A DNA stretch of 26,329 nt from DAOTTY01 sp964451095 (GCA_964451095.1 CAYVGI010000061.1:1-26329), one strand, 5' to 3'; shown: positions 1 through 7,355, counted from the stretch's first letter. A program made the numbers and translations. Notes: a model not told the origin generated them from the letters alone.

Positions 1-234
1 TGGGTGATGTACTTTGACGAGGGCATCAGCCTGCACGGGTCGTACTGGCACGACTACTACGGCTACCGCCAAAGCCGCGGCTGCGTCAACATGACCGTGA
101 GCGATGCCCGCTGGCTGTACACCTGGTTCACCGACGGTGTGGAAGACCGCGACATGGAAATCCGCAATCAGGTTTACGTCCACTCGTCCGGTGTGTACGG
201 CGAACCGCCCGGCACCCCTGGCGAGCTAGGTTAA
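1..234 (+). CDS. L,D-transpeptidase (YkuD family), C-terminal part only
   Basis: The reading frame is open from the first base and ends in TAA, so this is the last 77 codons of a gene that begins outside the window. It contains the YkuD active-site signature: a histidine-glycine pair (codons 12-13), then SRGCVNM (codons 25-31), in which Cys28 would be the catalytic nucleophile. Enzymes of this family form 3-3 cross-links in peptidoglycan or attach proteins to it, and act outside the cytoplasmic membrane. The common form of the motif is SHGC; here arginine takes the histidine position, a known variation. The tail after the motif is short and ends in a Gly/Pro-rich stretch. A 14-bp perfect hairpin follows 11 bases after the stop. 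The family call is strong; the substrate and the N-terminal domains cannot be seen. Confidence 0.85.
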   Translation, partial: WVMYFDEGISLHGSYWHDYYGYRQSRGCVNMTVSDARWLYTWFTDGVEDRDMEIRNQVYVHSSGVYGEPPGTPGELG

Positions 235-245
235 CCACGCAATCG

Positions 246-275
246 CGCTGGGGCGAGATTCATCTCGCCCCAGCG
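246..275. repeat. Perfect 14-bp palindrome, member of the GGGGCGAG palindromic repeat family
   Basis: The two 14-base arms (246-259 and 262-275) are perfectly complementary around a 2-base centre. The core reads GGGGCGAGAT on one arm and ATCTCGCCCC on the other. It lies just after the transpeptidase stop and could fold as a transcript end, but no T-tract follows. The same core recurs at 7319-7340 and, altered, at 14793-14820 inside a coding region, so it looks like a dispersed repeat rather than only a terminator. Confidence 0.75.
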
Positions 276-409
276 TAGTGTCGATGATAGTCGCCTCAAC
301 GCTGTCTGCTCATCTAGTCGTCAACCGAATCCGAAGCATTTCAGGACTTGATCGCTAAAATACTCAGCGCAACCCTTTTTAATTACATGTAGAACAAAAG
401 TAACCATCT

Positions 410-1807
410 ATGACCCCTGCCCTGATTTCCCAACTACAAAACATCCTCGGTGCACAACACGTCCACACCACGGATGACGCCCGCACCACCCACGCGCTCG
501 ATCAATCGCCCTACACAGCAGTGATGCCGGATGTGGTGGTTTACCCCGGTTCCACAGAAGATGTGAGCGCAATTGTGCGGCTAGCAAACGAAAACCATGT
601 TCCCGTCGTCGGGCGCGGTGCGGGCACCAGCCTGGAAGGCAACGCTATCCCGCTGCAGGGCGGCATCGTCGTGAACTTCGCCCGCATGAACAACATCCTG
701 CAAGTGTACCCGCAGGACTTCCAGGTGCGTGTACAACCGGGCATCTTCTACCGAGACATGAACAAAATCCTTGCCGATGATGGGCTGATGTACGCGGTAG
801 ACAGCGGCGCTAACGCCAGCATTGGCGGCATGATTGCCAACAACGCGGCGGGAACACGCACCGTCAAGTACGGTGCCACCCGCGATAACGTGCTGGCACT
901 AGAAGTCGTGCTCGCCAGCGGCGAGGTCATCCGTACCGGGTCGCGCTCGGTCAAACAGTCTGCTGGCTATGACCTCACGCACCTGATCACGGGCAGCGAG
1001 GGCACACTTGGGCTGGTGACAGAAGCAACGCTCAAGCTGGTGCCGCTGCCCCGCCACTTTAGCGCCGCAACCGCGAGCTTTCCGTCCACAGGTGCGGCGG
1101 CGAACGCGGTGTTTGAGATCATGCGGGCGGGGCTGAACCCGGCAGCGCTAGAACTGGTAGACGGGGGCACACTTGCCATGCTGCTGGAGGCGGCAGACCT
1201 GGGGTTAGACCCTGCCCCGACGCTGTTCATGGAGTTCCACGGCGCGAGTGAGGCGTCTTTGCATGCAGAGCTTGAGCTTGCCCAGAACATCTGCCTGGAA
1301 CAGGGCTGTACCGCGTTTAAGTCTGGGATGGGGCAGGCAGCGCGGGATAAGCTGTGGGCGGCACGCTATGATGTGCGCTGGCTGAGCGTGAAAAAGTACC
1401 CTGACCACGCCTGGACGCTGACGGACGTTGCCGTGCCTGTTTCGCACTTCCCAGAGATCGTCGCCTACGCAGATGAACTCATCCACACGCTAGACCTGCC
1501 CGGTAGCATTATTCTGGGGCACGCCGGGGACGGTAACATGCACACGTCCACACCATTCATGCCAGATGACACTGCCGCTGCGGAACGCGCACACGAGCTT
1601 AATCTGCGGTTGGTGCATCGCGCTTTGGAATTGGGCGGCACCTGCACCGGGGAGCATGGCGTGGGCACAGGCAAGCAAAAGTTTATGGAGCAGGAACACG
1701 GCGCAGGTGCATTGGCGCTCATGCGGCTGCTCAAGCGCACACTAGACCCAAACAATATCCTCAACCCGGGCAAAGTGTTCGCGCTGGAGCCAGCCACCCC
1801 ATATTAA
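410..1807 (+). CDS. GlcD-like FAD-binding oxidase (glycolate / D-lactate dehydrogenase type)
   Basis: This 465-residue protein has the full two-part layout of the PCMH-type FAD oxidases that include GlcD and D-lactate dehydrogenase (cytochrome). The FAD-binding half holds GRGAGTSLEGN (residues 68-78) and the NNAAGTRTVKYG segment (144-155). The C-terminal half holds GHAGDGNMH (370-378) and CTGEHGVGTGK (412-422), which supply the histidines and acidic residues near the flavin, and ends with LDPNNILNPGKVF. Such enzymes oxidise 2-hydroxy acids to 2-oxo acids and pass electrons to the respiratory chain or another acceptor. No glcE, glcF or iron-sulfur partner lies beside it, so it probably works as a single-subunit enzyme. 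The ATG at 410 starts just before the first conserved helix; the ribosome-binding site is weak. The substrate (glycolate, D-lactate or another acid) cannot be decided from sequence. Confidence 0.9.
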   Translation: MTPALISQLQNILGAQHVHTTDDARTTHALDQSPYTAVMPDVVVYPGSTEDVSAIVRLANENHVPVVGRGAGTSLEGNAIPLQGGIVVNFARMNNILQVYPQDFQVRVQPGIFYRDMNKILADDGLMYAVDSGANASIGGMIANNAAGTRTVKYGATRDNVLALEVVLASGEVIRTGSRSVKQSAGYDLTHLITGSEGTLGLVTEATLKLVPLPRHFSAATASFPSTGAAANAVFEIMRAGLNPAALELVDGGTLAMLLEAADLGLDPAPTLFMEFHGASEASLHAELELAQNICLEQGCTAFKSGMGQAARDKLWAARYDVRWLSVKKYPDHAWTLTDVAVPVSHFPEIVAYADELIHTLDLPGSIILGHAGDGNMHTSTPFMPDDTAAAERAHELNLRLVHRALELGGTCTGEHGVGTGKQKFMEQEHGAGALALMRLLKRTLDPNNILNPGKVFALEPATPY

Positions 1808-1840
1808 GCGCCACCAGGTTGGCGTTGCGATGGTTGGGTA

Positions 1841-1855
1841 TGCCCTTGCAGGGCA
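1841..1855 (+). terminator. Possible terminator hairpin between convergent genes
   Basis: A 6-bp stem TGCCCT/AGGGCA with a 3-base loop lies 34 bases after the oxidase stop and is followed on the + strand by a T-rich stretch (tgctttgtttgt). It sits in the 79-base gap between two convergent genes. The stem is short and the T-tract is broken, so the call is weak. Confidence 0.35.
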
Positions 1856-1886
1856 GTGCTTTGTTTGTCTAACGGACTTGAGCAGT

Positions 1887-2345
1887 CTACATCTCTGTGC
1901 GGATGAGGGAGCAGTGCCAGCGCGATTCCTTCCAGGTATCACCAACACGCTTCCAGATAATCGTCACCACACAGTAAAAGCGTGCATCATGCCCACCGAC
2001 AGTCAGCACCTGACAGAAGTCTACCACGCTGTAGCCCATATCCCCGTTAACCAGCGCCTGGTACCGCTCAATCTCGGTGCGGGTCGTGGCGTCCATGGTG
2101 TCCAGCTTTGCGAACAGCGTATGGAACCAGTTTTCCCAGTCCTCGCGGGTTTCCACCACCACGCTCTCCCCCTGGGTACCTAAGTCGATAATGCCGAAGT
2201 CATCGTCGCATAGGGCGGCAAGTGTGTCGAAGTCGTGCTCGCTCACGCACCGGAACAGGGTTTGGGTCTCGGTTGCGAAGGGCTGGGTGTCCATCTCCGG
2301 CGGTGTAGTGACTGCCGCCCTTACCTTGGGTGTTGTATCTGTCAT
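1887..2345 (-). CDS. NTF2-like / SnoaL-like domain protein
   Basis: From the ATG at 2345 the protein has 152 residues. After a 25-residue Thr/Pro-rich leader, it shows the pattern of the NTF2-like fold: an N-terminal helix (ETQTLFRCVSEHDFDTL), an aspartate-rich turn (CDDDFGIIDLG), and C-terminal beta strands ending in TIIWKRVGDTWKESRWHCS. Proteins of the SnoaL/DUF4440 groups with this size include small-molecule isomerases, hydrolases and proteins without known activity, so no reaction is assigned. An upstream ATG at 2426 is in frame, but the extra 27 residues would run into the rhodopsin terminator hairpin, so 2345 is preferred. No strong Shine-Dalgarno sequence is seen for either start. It lies downstream of the rhodopsin gene on the same strand but after a terminator, so it is probably a separate unit. 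Confidence 0.7.
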   Translation of the reverse strand: MTDTTPKVRAAVTTPPEMDTQPFATETQTLFRCVSEHDFDTLAALCDDDFGIIDLGTQGESVVVETREDWENWFHTLFAKLDTMDATTRTEIERYQALVNGDMGYSVVDFCQVLTVGGHDARFYCVVTIIWKRVGDTWKESRWHCSLIRTEM

Positions 2346-2410
2346 CTCAGGGAATCCATTCTTAGCGTTTTGAAAGTTCTTTGCAATCCATCTCGAAGTG
2401 AGGTGGAGTG

Positions 2411-2441
2411 AAATGGAAACGGGCACGCACGCGCGTGCCCG
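2411..2441 (-). terminator. Intrinsic terminator of the rhodopsin gene
   Basis: Arms CGGGCACGC (2420-2428) and GCGTGCCCG (2433-2441) form a 9-bp GC-rich stem with a 4-base loop. Read on the minus strand the stem is followed by TTTCCATTT. It lies 18 bases past the rhodopsin stop codon, as expected for a Rho-independent terminator with a slightly broken U-tract. Confidence 0.75.
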
Positions 2442-2458
2442 ATAGCTGTGGGTGCTAT

Positions 2459-3451
2459 TTAGTCGCCAGCGGCGGGTGCTGGGCTCGGTGCGAAGGTGCC
2501 CTGCTCTGGGTCGTAGCCCATGTCTTCGCTGCGAATCTGCGCGACCTGCGTCAGAATCACACCGTAGATCACCTTGGATGCCACGTCCGCTACTGTGTAG
2601 GTCAGTGCACGTCCGGCGATTCCTGCCTCGGTGATGACACCCGTGCCGAGGAAGCCGCCTGTGTTGAACAGAACCGGCATCAGGTAACCACCCGGGTACA
2701 GCATCCAGCTAACGAAGAACAGCGGCCAGATGCTGCCGAAGGCAGTCGCTGCCTTGTCAGACATACCAACCTTACCTTCCTGGATGACGCGGTAGATCAG
2801 GTACAGCACATGCACGAAGAACACGGTGCTGATGAAGCCCCAGATGTAGAACGGGGACAGCAGGCTGCTTGCCTGTGCTTCGTAGAACTGACCAATGTAA
2901 CCCGTGACGATCATACCCGTGCCGCTGAACCAGAACTGGTTGCGCAGGTTCGTGCGGCGCTCACGGGAAATGTCCACGATGAACAGGATTTGGAAGAGCA
3001 GCATTGGCACGTCGATCAGCCAGTTCAAGTAACGGAAACCGTTCGAGAAGGCATCAGCGCCGGTTGCTAGCACATACACGCCTGCGCTTGCATCAAACGT
3101 GAAGCTGCGCTGCCATGCCACCGACTGGAAGTAGAGGATCAAAAATGCAGATACCATCACCACGACGGACAGCACCGACGACACGCGGAAACGCGGCGCG
3201 ACACTGCGGATGGTGAGCACGAAGTAGAACAGTGCGGCTAACATGATCGAGAAACCGACGGTCAGTGTGTGGGCGACGATGTCGTACGTCATCGGTGAAA
3301 TTTCACCAACGAGGTTCTCGGCGTTAATTAGTGCGGTGGTGTTAACTGCTGCCTCAGCGACTTCGGTGTCATCGTCCTGTGCCATTGCCGGGAAGGCAAA
3401 CAGGGACAAGCTCGCGACGACCATCAATACGACTAATACAATACGCTTCAT
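2459..3451 (-). CDS. Sodium-pump-type (NDQ) microbial rhodopsin with N-terminal signal peptide
   Basis: This 330-residue seven-helix retinal protein closely resembles the Krokinobacter sodium pump KR2. Helix C contains RYLNWLIDVPMLLFQ: Arg140 is followed by Asn143, Asp147 and Gln154, the three positions (N-D-Q) that define light-driven Na+ pumps in place of the D-T-D/E of proton pumps. Helix G holds DVASK, with Asp289 and the Schiff-base lysine Lys293. Counterparts of other KR2 residues are also present: His61, Ser101, Asp133 (protomer-interface Na+ site), Glu191 and Arg281 (extracellular gate). The cytoplasmic-entry pair differs from KR2 (Asn to Ser92, Gly to Thr301). Unlike KR2 the protein begins with a signal-peptide-like segment (MKR, hydrophobic stretch, AMA-Q near residue 25). 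A Shine-Dalgarno GAGGAG lies about 12 bases before the ATG. No retinal or carotenoid biosynthesis gene is adjacent. Function as a pump is inferred from motif conservation. Confidence 0.93.
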   Translation of the reverse strand: MKRIVLVVLMVVASLSLFAFPAMAQDDDTEVAEAAVNTTALINAENLVGEISPMTYDIVAHTLTVGFSIMLAALFYFVLTIRSVAPRFRVSSVLSVVVMVSAFLILYFQSVAWQRSFTFDASAGVYVLATGADAFSNGFRYLNWLIDVPMLLFQILFIVDISRERRTNLRNQFWFSGTGMIVTGYIGQFYEAQASSLLSPFYIWGFISTVFFVHVLYLIYRVIQEGKVGMSDKAATAFGSIWPLFFVSWMLYPGGYLMPVLFNTGGFLGTGVITEAGIAGRALTYTVADVASKVIYGVILTQVAQIRSEDMGYDPEQGTFAPSPAPAAGD

Positions 3452-3841
3452 CTTGGGGAAATACTCCTCAGTTCCTGTGAATTCTTACAGCAATTAGCTT
3501 ACTAGAAATACTCTGGCTTATTTGCTCCAGATTGCACAATAAAGATACCTTATGCAAATTAGCCAATACTTCATGCCAAGTAAGTTTCACATAAAGACTG
3601 CTGAATTGAACTGAAAAACATCACGCGGCGCATAACGTCGAATGCCTACGACTGCGGCGAAAATCTGTCAGGGGATGCGTGATAGGGTAAACGAAGGGCG
3701 AAACCAGCGATCTACATTCCACACAGTGCAGCGAGCAATGCACAGCAGATCATCAATGGGTTAGACCGCTGCGCCGGGGAAGCGCGTTGCTTTGAGCGGC
3801 AGGGGTACTGTTGCCCCTGCCCCGGGTTGGTTTGACGAAAG
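3452..3841. other. 390-bp intergenic region upstream of the rhodopsin gene
   Basis: No gene is seen. The part nearest the rhodopsin start (about 3480-3620) is markedly AT-rich compared with the rest of the window and is the likely promoter region, but no convincing -35/-10 pair stands out. The part nearest the aldo/keto reductase stop holds a GC-rich hairpin (3798-3821). The stretch in between (3620-3795) has no recognisable coding or RNA signature. Confidence 0.5.
3798..3821. repeat. 8-bp GC-rich hairpin after the aldo/keto reductase gene
   Basis: Arms GGCAGGGG (3798-3805) and CCCCTGCC (3814-3821) pair perfectly around an 8-base loop, 20 bases past the reductase stop. There is no T-run on the minus strand. 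It could end the transcript or be a distant member of the GGGGC palindromic family; its loop does not match the other copies. Confidence 0.5.
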
Positions 3842-4807
3842 CTACGGGTTCTTTGCCAGGAACGTGTTGATCTCGTTGATGTCTTCTTCCGTCAGGGTGA
3901 TGTCCGCCGCGTCCACAATGCCATCTACTTGGCGCGGGTTCCGTGCCCCGACGATTGCCGCGCTCACGTTGGGGTTGTGCAGCGTCCAGGCAATGGAGAT
4001 GTTCGGTGTGGGCACGTTGTGGCGCTCTGCGATCTTCCCCAGCAGGTCTGCCAGTGCCAGGTTGCGATCCAAGCGCGGTTGTTGGAACTCCGGGTGGGTG
4101 CCGCGCCAGTCGTTGTCGGGCATATTGGCAACGCGCTCGGCGGTCATCGCCCCGGTGAGCAACCCGCTTGCCATCGGGGAGTAGACGATAACGCCGATGT
4201 CGTTCTGCCCGCAGTACGGCAGAATCTCGTCCTGTACCTCTGGCATCACCAGCGAGTACGGCGGTTGCAGCGTTTCCACCGCGCCGATCTTCTCTGCGCG
4301 TTTCATTTGCTCCACATCAAAGTTGGAGACGCCAATGTGCTTCAGCTTGCCTTGCTGCTGGAGTTCCACCAGCGTTTGCCAACCCTCTTCGATGTCTTCG
4401 TCCGGTACCGGCCAGTGGATTTGATACAGGTCAATTGCTTCTACTTGCAAGCGGCGCAGGCTGTCTTCCACTTCCTGCCGGATGCTGTCCGCTTTTAGCA
4501 TGTTGTCCACGCTGCCATCAGGATTTTCTTTATCCCACACCAGCGAGCACTTGGTGAAAATATACGGTGGCTCGCTCATCCCGGCAACTGCCTTGGCGAC
4601 GACTTCCTCGCTGTGCCCCAGCCCATAGGCAGCAGCGGTGTCAATCCAGTTCATGCCCTTGTCCAGCGCATGATGAATCGCGTCAATGGAGTCCTGGTCG
4701 TCCTGCGGACCCCAGCCGTAATCCCAGTTGCCGCCGCCGATTGCCCACGCACCAAAGCCCACTGCTGTGATGTGCATGTCCGTTTTGCCGAAGCGTACAG
4801 TTTTCAT
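3842..4807 (-). CDS. Aldo/keto reductase
   Basis: This 321-residue protein is a complete (alpha/beta)8-barrel aldo/keto reductase, which uses NAD(P)H to reduce aldehydes and ketones in the cytoplasm. The catalytic tetrad is visible: Asp56 and Tyr61 in DTAAAYGLGHSE, Lys86 in IFTKCSLVWD, and His131 in DLYQIHWP. The family signature continues with KLKHIGVSNFDVEQM and, near the C-terminus, the cofactor-phosphate region AAIVGARNPRQVDG. The overall pattern resembles the YajO/general-stress-protein group rather than the larger potassium-channel beta or aldose reductase groups. The ATG at 4807 begins MKTVRFGKTDMHI, the normal start of strand 1, so no other start is needed. It is monocistronic: the next gene in the same direction, metK, ends 207 bases upstream. 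The physiological substrate is unknown. Confidence 0.92.
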   Translation of the reverse strand: MKTVRFGKTDMHITAVGFGAWAIGGGNWDYGWGPQDDQDSIDAIHHALDKGMNWIDTAAAYGLGHSEEVVAKAVAGMSEPPYIFTKCSLVWDKENPDGSVDNMLKADSIRQEVEDSLRRLQVEAIDLYQIHWPVPDEDIEEGWQTLVELQQQGKLKHIGVSNFDVEQMKRAEKIGAVETLQPPYSLVMPEVQDEILPYCGQNDIGVIVYSPMASGLLTGAMTAERVANMPDNDWRGTHPEFQQPRLDRNLALADLLGKIAERHNVPTPNISIAWTLHNPNVSAAIVGARNPRQVDGIVDAADITLTEEDINEINTFLAKNP

Positions 4808-4962
4808 AAAATGTGGCTCGCTTTCTTTGTGATCTTAAAAAGTAACTTGCTGGTTCTAAACGTAGTGTATCGACTAGGAGAATCCCACTAGCGGAATCCT
4901 CGGAATCCTAATGAAGATGCCGGAGCACGCATTTGGATCGGCGTTCTGCGTGCGGAACAACG

Positions 4963-4986
4963 GTGGGCGCTGCACGCAACGCCCAC
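4963..4986 (-). terminator. Hairpin downstream of metK, possible terminator
   Basis: The segment is a near-perfect palindrome: GTGGGCG pairs with CGCCCAC, and the inner bases TTGC/GCAG (minus strand) extend the stem to about 10-11 bp. It lies 28 bases past the metK stop. No T-tract follows on the minus strand, so it may only stabilise the 3' end. Confidence 0.45.
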
Positions 4987-5014
4987 GAACAACCCATTTG
5001 CAGCCGGGTATGGC

Positions 5015-6250
5015 TTACAGCCCCGCTTCCTGGCGTAGCAAGTCTGCCTTGTCGGTGCGCTCCCACGGCAGGTCGATGTCATCGCGCCCGAAGTGACCGT
5101 ATGCGGCAGACTGCTTGTAGATCGGGCGGCGCAAGTCCAGGTCACGGATGATGGCAGCAGGACGCATATCGAAGTGCTTGCTAATCAGTTCTTCGATCTT
5201 CGCGTCGGAGACCTTGCCCGTGCCGTATGTTTCCACCGCCAGCGAGGTCGGCTGCGCGACACCAATCGCGTAGGACACCTGTAGCTCGAAGCGCTCCGCC
5301 AGCCCCGCTGCAACCACATTCTTAGACACATAACGCGCCATGTACGCCGCGCTGCGGTCTACCTTGGTGGCGTCCTTGCCACTAAACGCACCACCACCAT
5401 GACGGGCAACGCCGCCGTAGGTGTCTACGATGATCTTGCGCCCGGTCAGCCCGGCGTCACCCAGCGGACCGCCCGTGACAAAGCGCCCGGTGGGGTTCAC
5501 GAAAATGCGCGTGCCGTCGTCTACCAGTGCTTGCGGCACCACCTTGTTGATTACCTGCTCAATCACGGCGCTGCGGATTTCGTCCTGGGTCACATCGGGT
5601 GCGTGCTGCGTGGAAATTACAATCGTGTCGATGCGCTTGGGTTTGCCATACGCATACTCCACCGTGACCTGGCTTTTCGCGTCCGGGCGCAGCCATGCCA
5701 GTTCGCCGCTCTTGCGTGCTTCCGTCAGGCGGCGTGTGAGGCGGTGTGCGAGGGCAATCGTCAGTGGCATGTACTCCTCTGTTTCGTTGCAGGCAAAGCC
5801 GATCATCATGCCCTGGTCGCCCGCACCGATTGCCTCAATCTCCTCGTCAGTCATCTGCCCTTCGCGTGCTTCCAGCGCCTTGTCCACGCCCTGGGCAATA
5901 TCTGCCGACTGCTCCTTAATCGACACCAGCACACCGCAGGTGTCTGCATCGAAGCCGTGCTGGCTGCGGGTGTAGCCGATGTCGCGCACGGTATTACGCA
6001 CGATTTTCTCGATGTCCACGTAAGCTGCCGTCGTGATTTCCCCAAACACGAGCACCAGCCCGGTGGTGGTGGCGGTTTCACATGCCACGCGGGAGTTCGG
6101 GTCTTGCTCTAGCAGTGCGTCCAGGATGGCGTCGGAGATCTGGTCGCACATTTTGTCCGGGTGCCCTTCGGAAACAGATTCCGAGGTGAAAAAGTAGCTC
6201 GGCGCAGTCATAAAGGTGATGTTGGCGGGAGCGGGAGCGTGTTCAGTCAT
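5015..6250 (-). CDS. metK: S-adenosylmethionine synthetase (methionine adenosyltransferase)
   Basis: The 411-residue protein makes S-adenosylmethionine from methionine and ATP in the cytoplasm. All main family signatures are present: the ATP/methionine-binding start FFTSESVSEGHPDKMCDQIS, the loop GAGDQGMMIGFACNET (a variant of the usual GAGDQGMMFGYA), and the phosphate- and metal-binding segment GGGAFSGKDATKVDRSAAY. The start is set at the ATG at 6250 (MTEHAPAP), which has AAGGAA about 10 bases upstream and lies after the riboswitch terminator. A longer open frame back to 6379 would run through the riboswitch and is not real. The leader peptide-like first 18 residues are an unconserved extension. 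Transcription is very likely controlled by the SAM-I riboswitch upstream, so the gene is shut off when its own product is abundant. Confidence 0.97.
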   Translation of the reverse strand: MTEHAPAPANITFMTAPSYFFTSESVSEGHPDKMCDQISDAILDALLEQDPNSRVACETATTTGLVLVFGEITTAAYVDIEKIVRNTVRDIGYTRSQHGFDADTCGVLVSIKEQSADIAQGVDKALEAREGQMTDEEIEAIGAGDQGMMIGFACNETEEYMPLTIALAHRLTRRLTEARKSGELAWLRPDAKSQVTVEYAYGKPKRIDTIVISTQHAPDVTQDEIRSAVIEQVINKVVPQALVDDGTRIFVNPTGRFVTGGPLGDAGLTGRKIIVDTYGGVARHGGGAFSGKDATKVDRSAAYMARYVSKNVVAAGLAERFELQVSYAIGVAQPTSLAVETYGTGKVSDAKIEELISKHFDMRPAAIIRDLDLRRPIYKQSAAYGHFGRDDIDLPWERTDKADLLRQEAGL

Positions 6251-6327
6251 GGAGGGGGTCTTCCTTTCTAAGGTGTACGGATGTTTAAACGATGGCGAAC
6301 AGACCCACACGCTGTCGCAGGGCAAAC

Positions 6328-6358
6328 AAAAAAGCGCCGCTCGGCAGTGAGCAGGCGC
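6328..6358 (-). terminator. Expression-platform terminator of the metK SAM riboswitch
   Basis: On the minus strand a GC-rich stem with one bulged T (arms GCGCCTGCTC and GAGCGGCGC, loop ACTGCC) is followed directly by six T residues. It lies 16 bases downstream of the aptamer 3' end and about 77 bases before the metK start. This is the classic layout of a SAM-I riboswitch acting by transcription termination. Confidence 0.9.
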
Positions 6359-6374
6359 ACGCGGTCGCATGGGT

Positions 6375-6482
6375 CTCATCTGCCAGGGTCATTTGTGTGC
6401 CCTGCCGGATTTGGCACCGTCCCGACGCTTCGGGGGTTGCCGCAGCTTCGCAGAGCCGGGTCTCTCCGCTGCTCATGATGAA
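6375..6482 (-). ncRNA. SAM-I riboswitch (S-box) aptamer upstream of metK
   Basis: Reading the minus strand, the S-box landmarks occur in the right order. The P1 5' strand TTCATC (6477-6482) is followed by ATGAGCAGCGGAGAGACC, then GGCTCTGCGAAGCTGCGGCAACC, which gives the kink-turn/P2 and the conserved GCGGCAACC. A variable P3 with a GACGCTTCGGGGG-type hairpin comes next, then GGTGCCAAATCC, and finally GGCAGATGAG closing P1 (GATGAG at 6375-6380). SAM binding stabilises P1 and, through it, the terminator just downstream. Position in front of metK matches the known regulon. The aptamer sequence is unusually well conserved, so the call is firm even without a covariance search. Confidence 0.93.
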
Positions 6483-6527
6483 TGAGTGCTACTAAGCACA
6501 GGTGAAACGTTTACTGAGTGTTGATTC

Positions 6528-6533
6528 AGTATA
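6528..6533 (-). promoter_or_regulatory. Possible -10 element of the metK transcript
   Basis: TATACT on the minus strand lies about 45 bases upstream of the riboswitch 5' end, in an AT-rich patch of the region shared with the divergent small gene. No good -35 hexamer stands at the matching distance, so this is tentative. Confidence 0.3.
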
Positions 6534-6588
6534 TATTGGGTATGGATTCTAACATGCTAGAATACAATTGCAAGGCTGAGACGGAGAC

Positions 6589-6864
6589 ATGCCAAACATG
6601 CTATCTACCCCCCCAGACGTGGTGCTGCGCCTATTTGCCGCCGTTGTTGGCGTCATTGTGCTCGCTTTGGGCACCGCAAGCATGGCTCGCCGCCGCGCTG
6701 CGTCCACCGAACCGCGTATTCCGGTGGCAGGGCTTTTCACCGTAATGAGCGGGATTGCGCTGCTAGCGGAGGCTTGGGTGCTGGTCGGGGAGTTTGGGTT
6801 GATCGGGGGTGTGATGTTGGTGTTTGCAGGTGCCGCCAGCGCAGTTCAAGACAACGGAGCATAG
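6589..6864 (+). CDS. Small membrane protein of unknown function
   Basis: The 91-residue product has two or three hydrophobic segments (about residues 12-32, 44-64 and 67-85), with a positively charged loop ARRRAAS after the first, which suggests that this loop faces the cytoplasm. No family is recognised. The ATG at 6589 follows a purine-rich stretch (gacggagac) that can act as a ribosome-binding site. It diverges from metK, and the region between them carries the metK riboswitch on the other strand. The next gene starts only 7 bases after the stop codon, so the two small genes are probably one transcript. The size and layout resemble small integral proteins often annotated as hypothetical in Anaerolineae; nothing more can be said. 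Confidence 0.6.
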   Translation: MPNMLSTPPDVVLRLFAAVVGVIVLALGTASMARRRAASTEPRIPVAGLFTVMSGIALLAEAWVLVGEFGLIGGVMLVFAGAASAVQDNGA

Positions 6865-6871
6865 ACACACA

Positions 6872-7318
6872 ATGCAGGACTACATTACTGCCGTTTTAGA
6901 GGAAACAACGCCCATAGAAACCTACCATGGGATGCCCTTTAACCAGCGGCACACCGTGCATACCATGGCGGGTAAAACCCTGCGCATCGACGACCCAGAG
7001 TGCATCGCCGAGGGGTTAAAGGTTGGGCGGTCTTACAAGTGGATTGTCGTCGTCAGCGGTGTAGAGAAGGTACGTGCCTTTACCCAGAGCGTAACCCAAA
7101 CGGGCAAGTTCAGCGGCACCATCCGCCAACTGAATTGGGAACCCACGCCGGATGATTACCTTGCCCTCGACGAAGACTTGCTAAAGCAGCCCATGAGCAT
7201 TGTGGGCACAGTGAACGGACATGTGCTGCTGCCCCGGATGTTGCTAGGCGGTGTGCAGGTGGGCAACGCGGTCACCTGGGGCATCGATCAGTTTCAGTTG
7301 GTGGCAGTGTACGTGTAA
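6872..7318 (+). CDS. Hypothetical cytoplasmic protein
   Basis: The 148-residue product has no signal peptide or membrane segment and no motif that I recognise. Its sequence alternates beta-like stretches (KWIVVVSGVEKVRAF, SGTIRQLNWEPT, WGIDQFQLVAVYV) with acidic turns, which suggests a small beta-rich domain. The ATG at 6872 is chosen over the in-frame ATG at 6824: the earlier one would overlap the end of the small membrane-protein gene by 41 bases, and GGAG lies upstream of 6872. The two genes are probably co-transcribed. A GGGGCGAG palindrome begins directly at the end of the stop codon and may act as the transcript end. The gene is convergent with folE. Confidence 0.6.
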   Translation: MQDYITAVLEETTPIETYHGMPFNQRHTVHTMAGKTLRIDDPECIAEGLKVGRSYKWIVVVSGVEKVRAFTQSVTQTGKFSGTIRQLNWEPTPDDYLALDEDLLKQPMSIVGTVNGHVLLPRMLLGGVQVGNAVTWGIDQFQLVAVYV

Positions 7319-7340
7319 GGGGCGAGACGAAGCTCGCCCC
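7319..7340. repeat. GGGGCGAG palindromic repeat between convergent genes
   Basis: Arms GGGGCGAG (7319-7326) and CTCGCCCC (7333-7340) pair perfectly around a 6-base loop. The repeat touches the stop codon of the preceding gene and lies 15 bases before the folE stop. It shares its core with the hairpin at 246-275. It could serve as a bidirectional end of transcription, though neither side has a T-run. Confidence 0.7.
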
Positions 7341-7355
7341 ACAGCAGTCAGCGGG

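Noticed and set aside
6251..6379. N-terminal extension of MetK back to an ATG at 6379
   Set aside because: The extension translates the riboswitch terminator and part of the SAM aptamer; a good ribosome-binding site and the conserved start of the protein lie at 6250.
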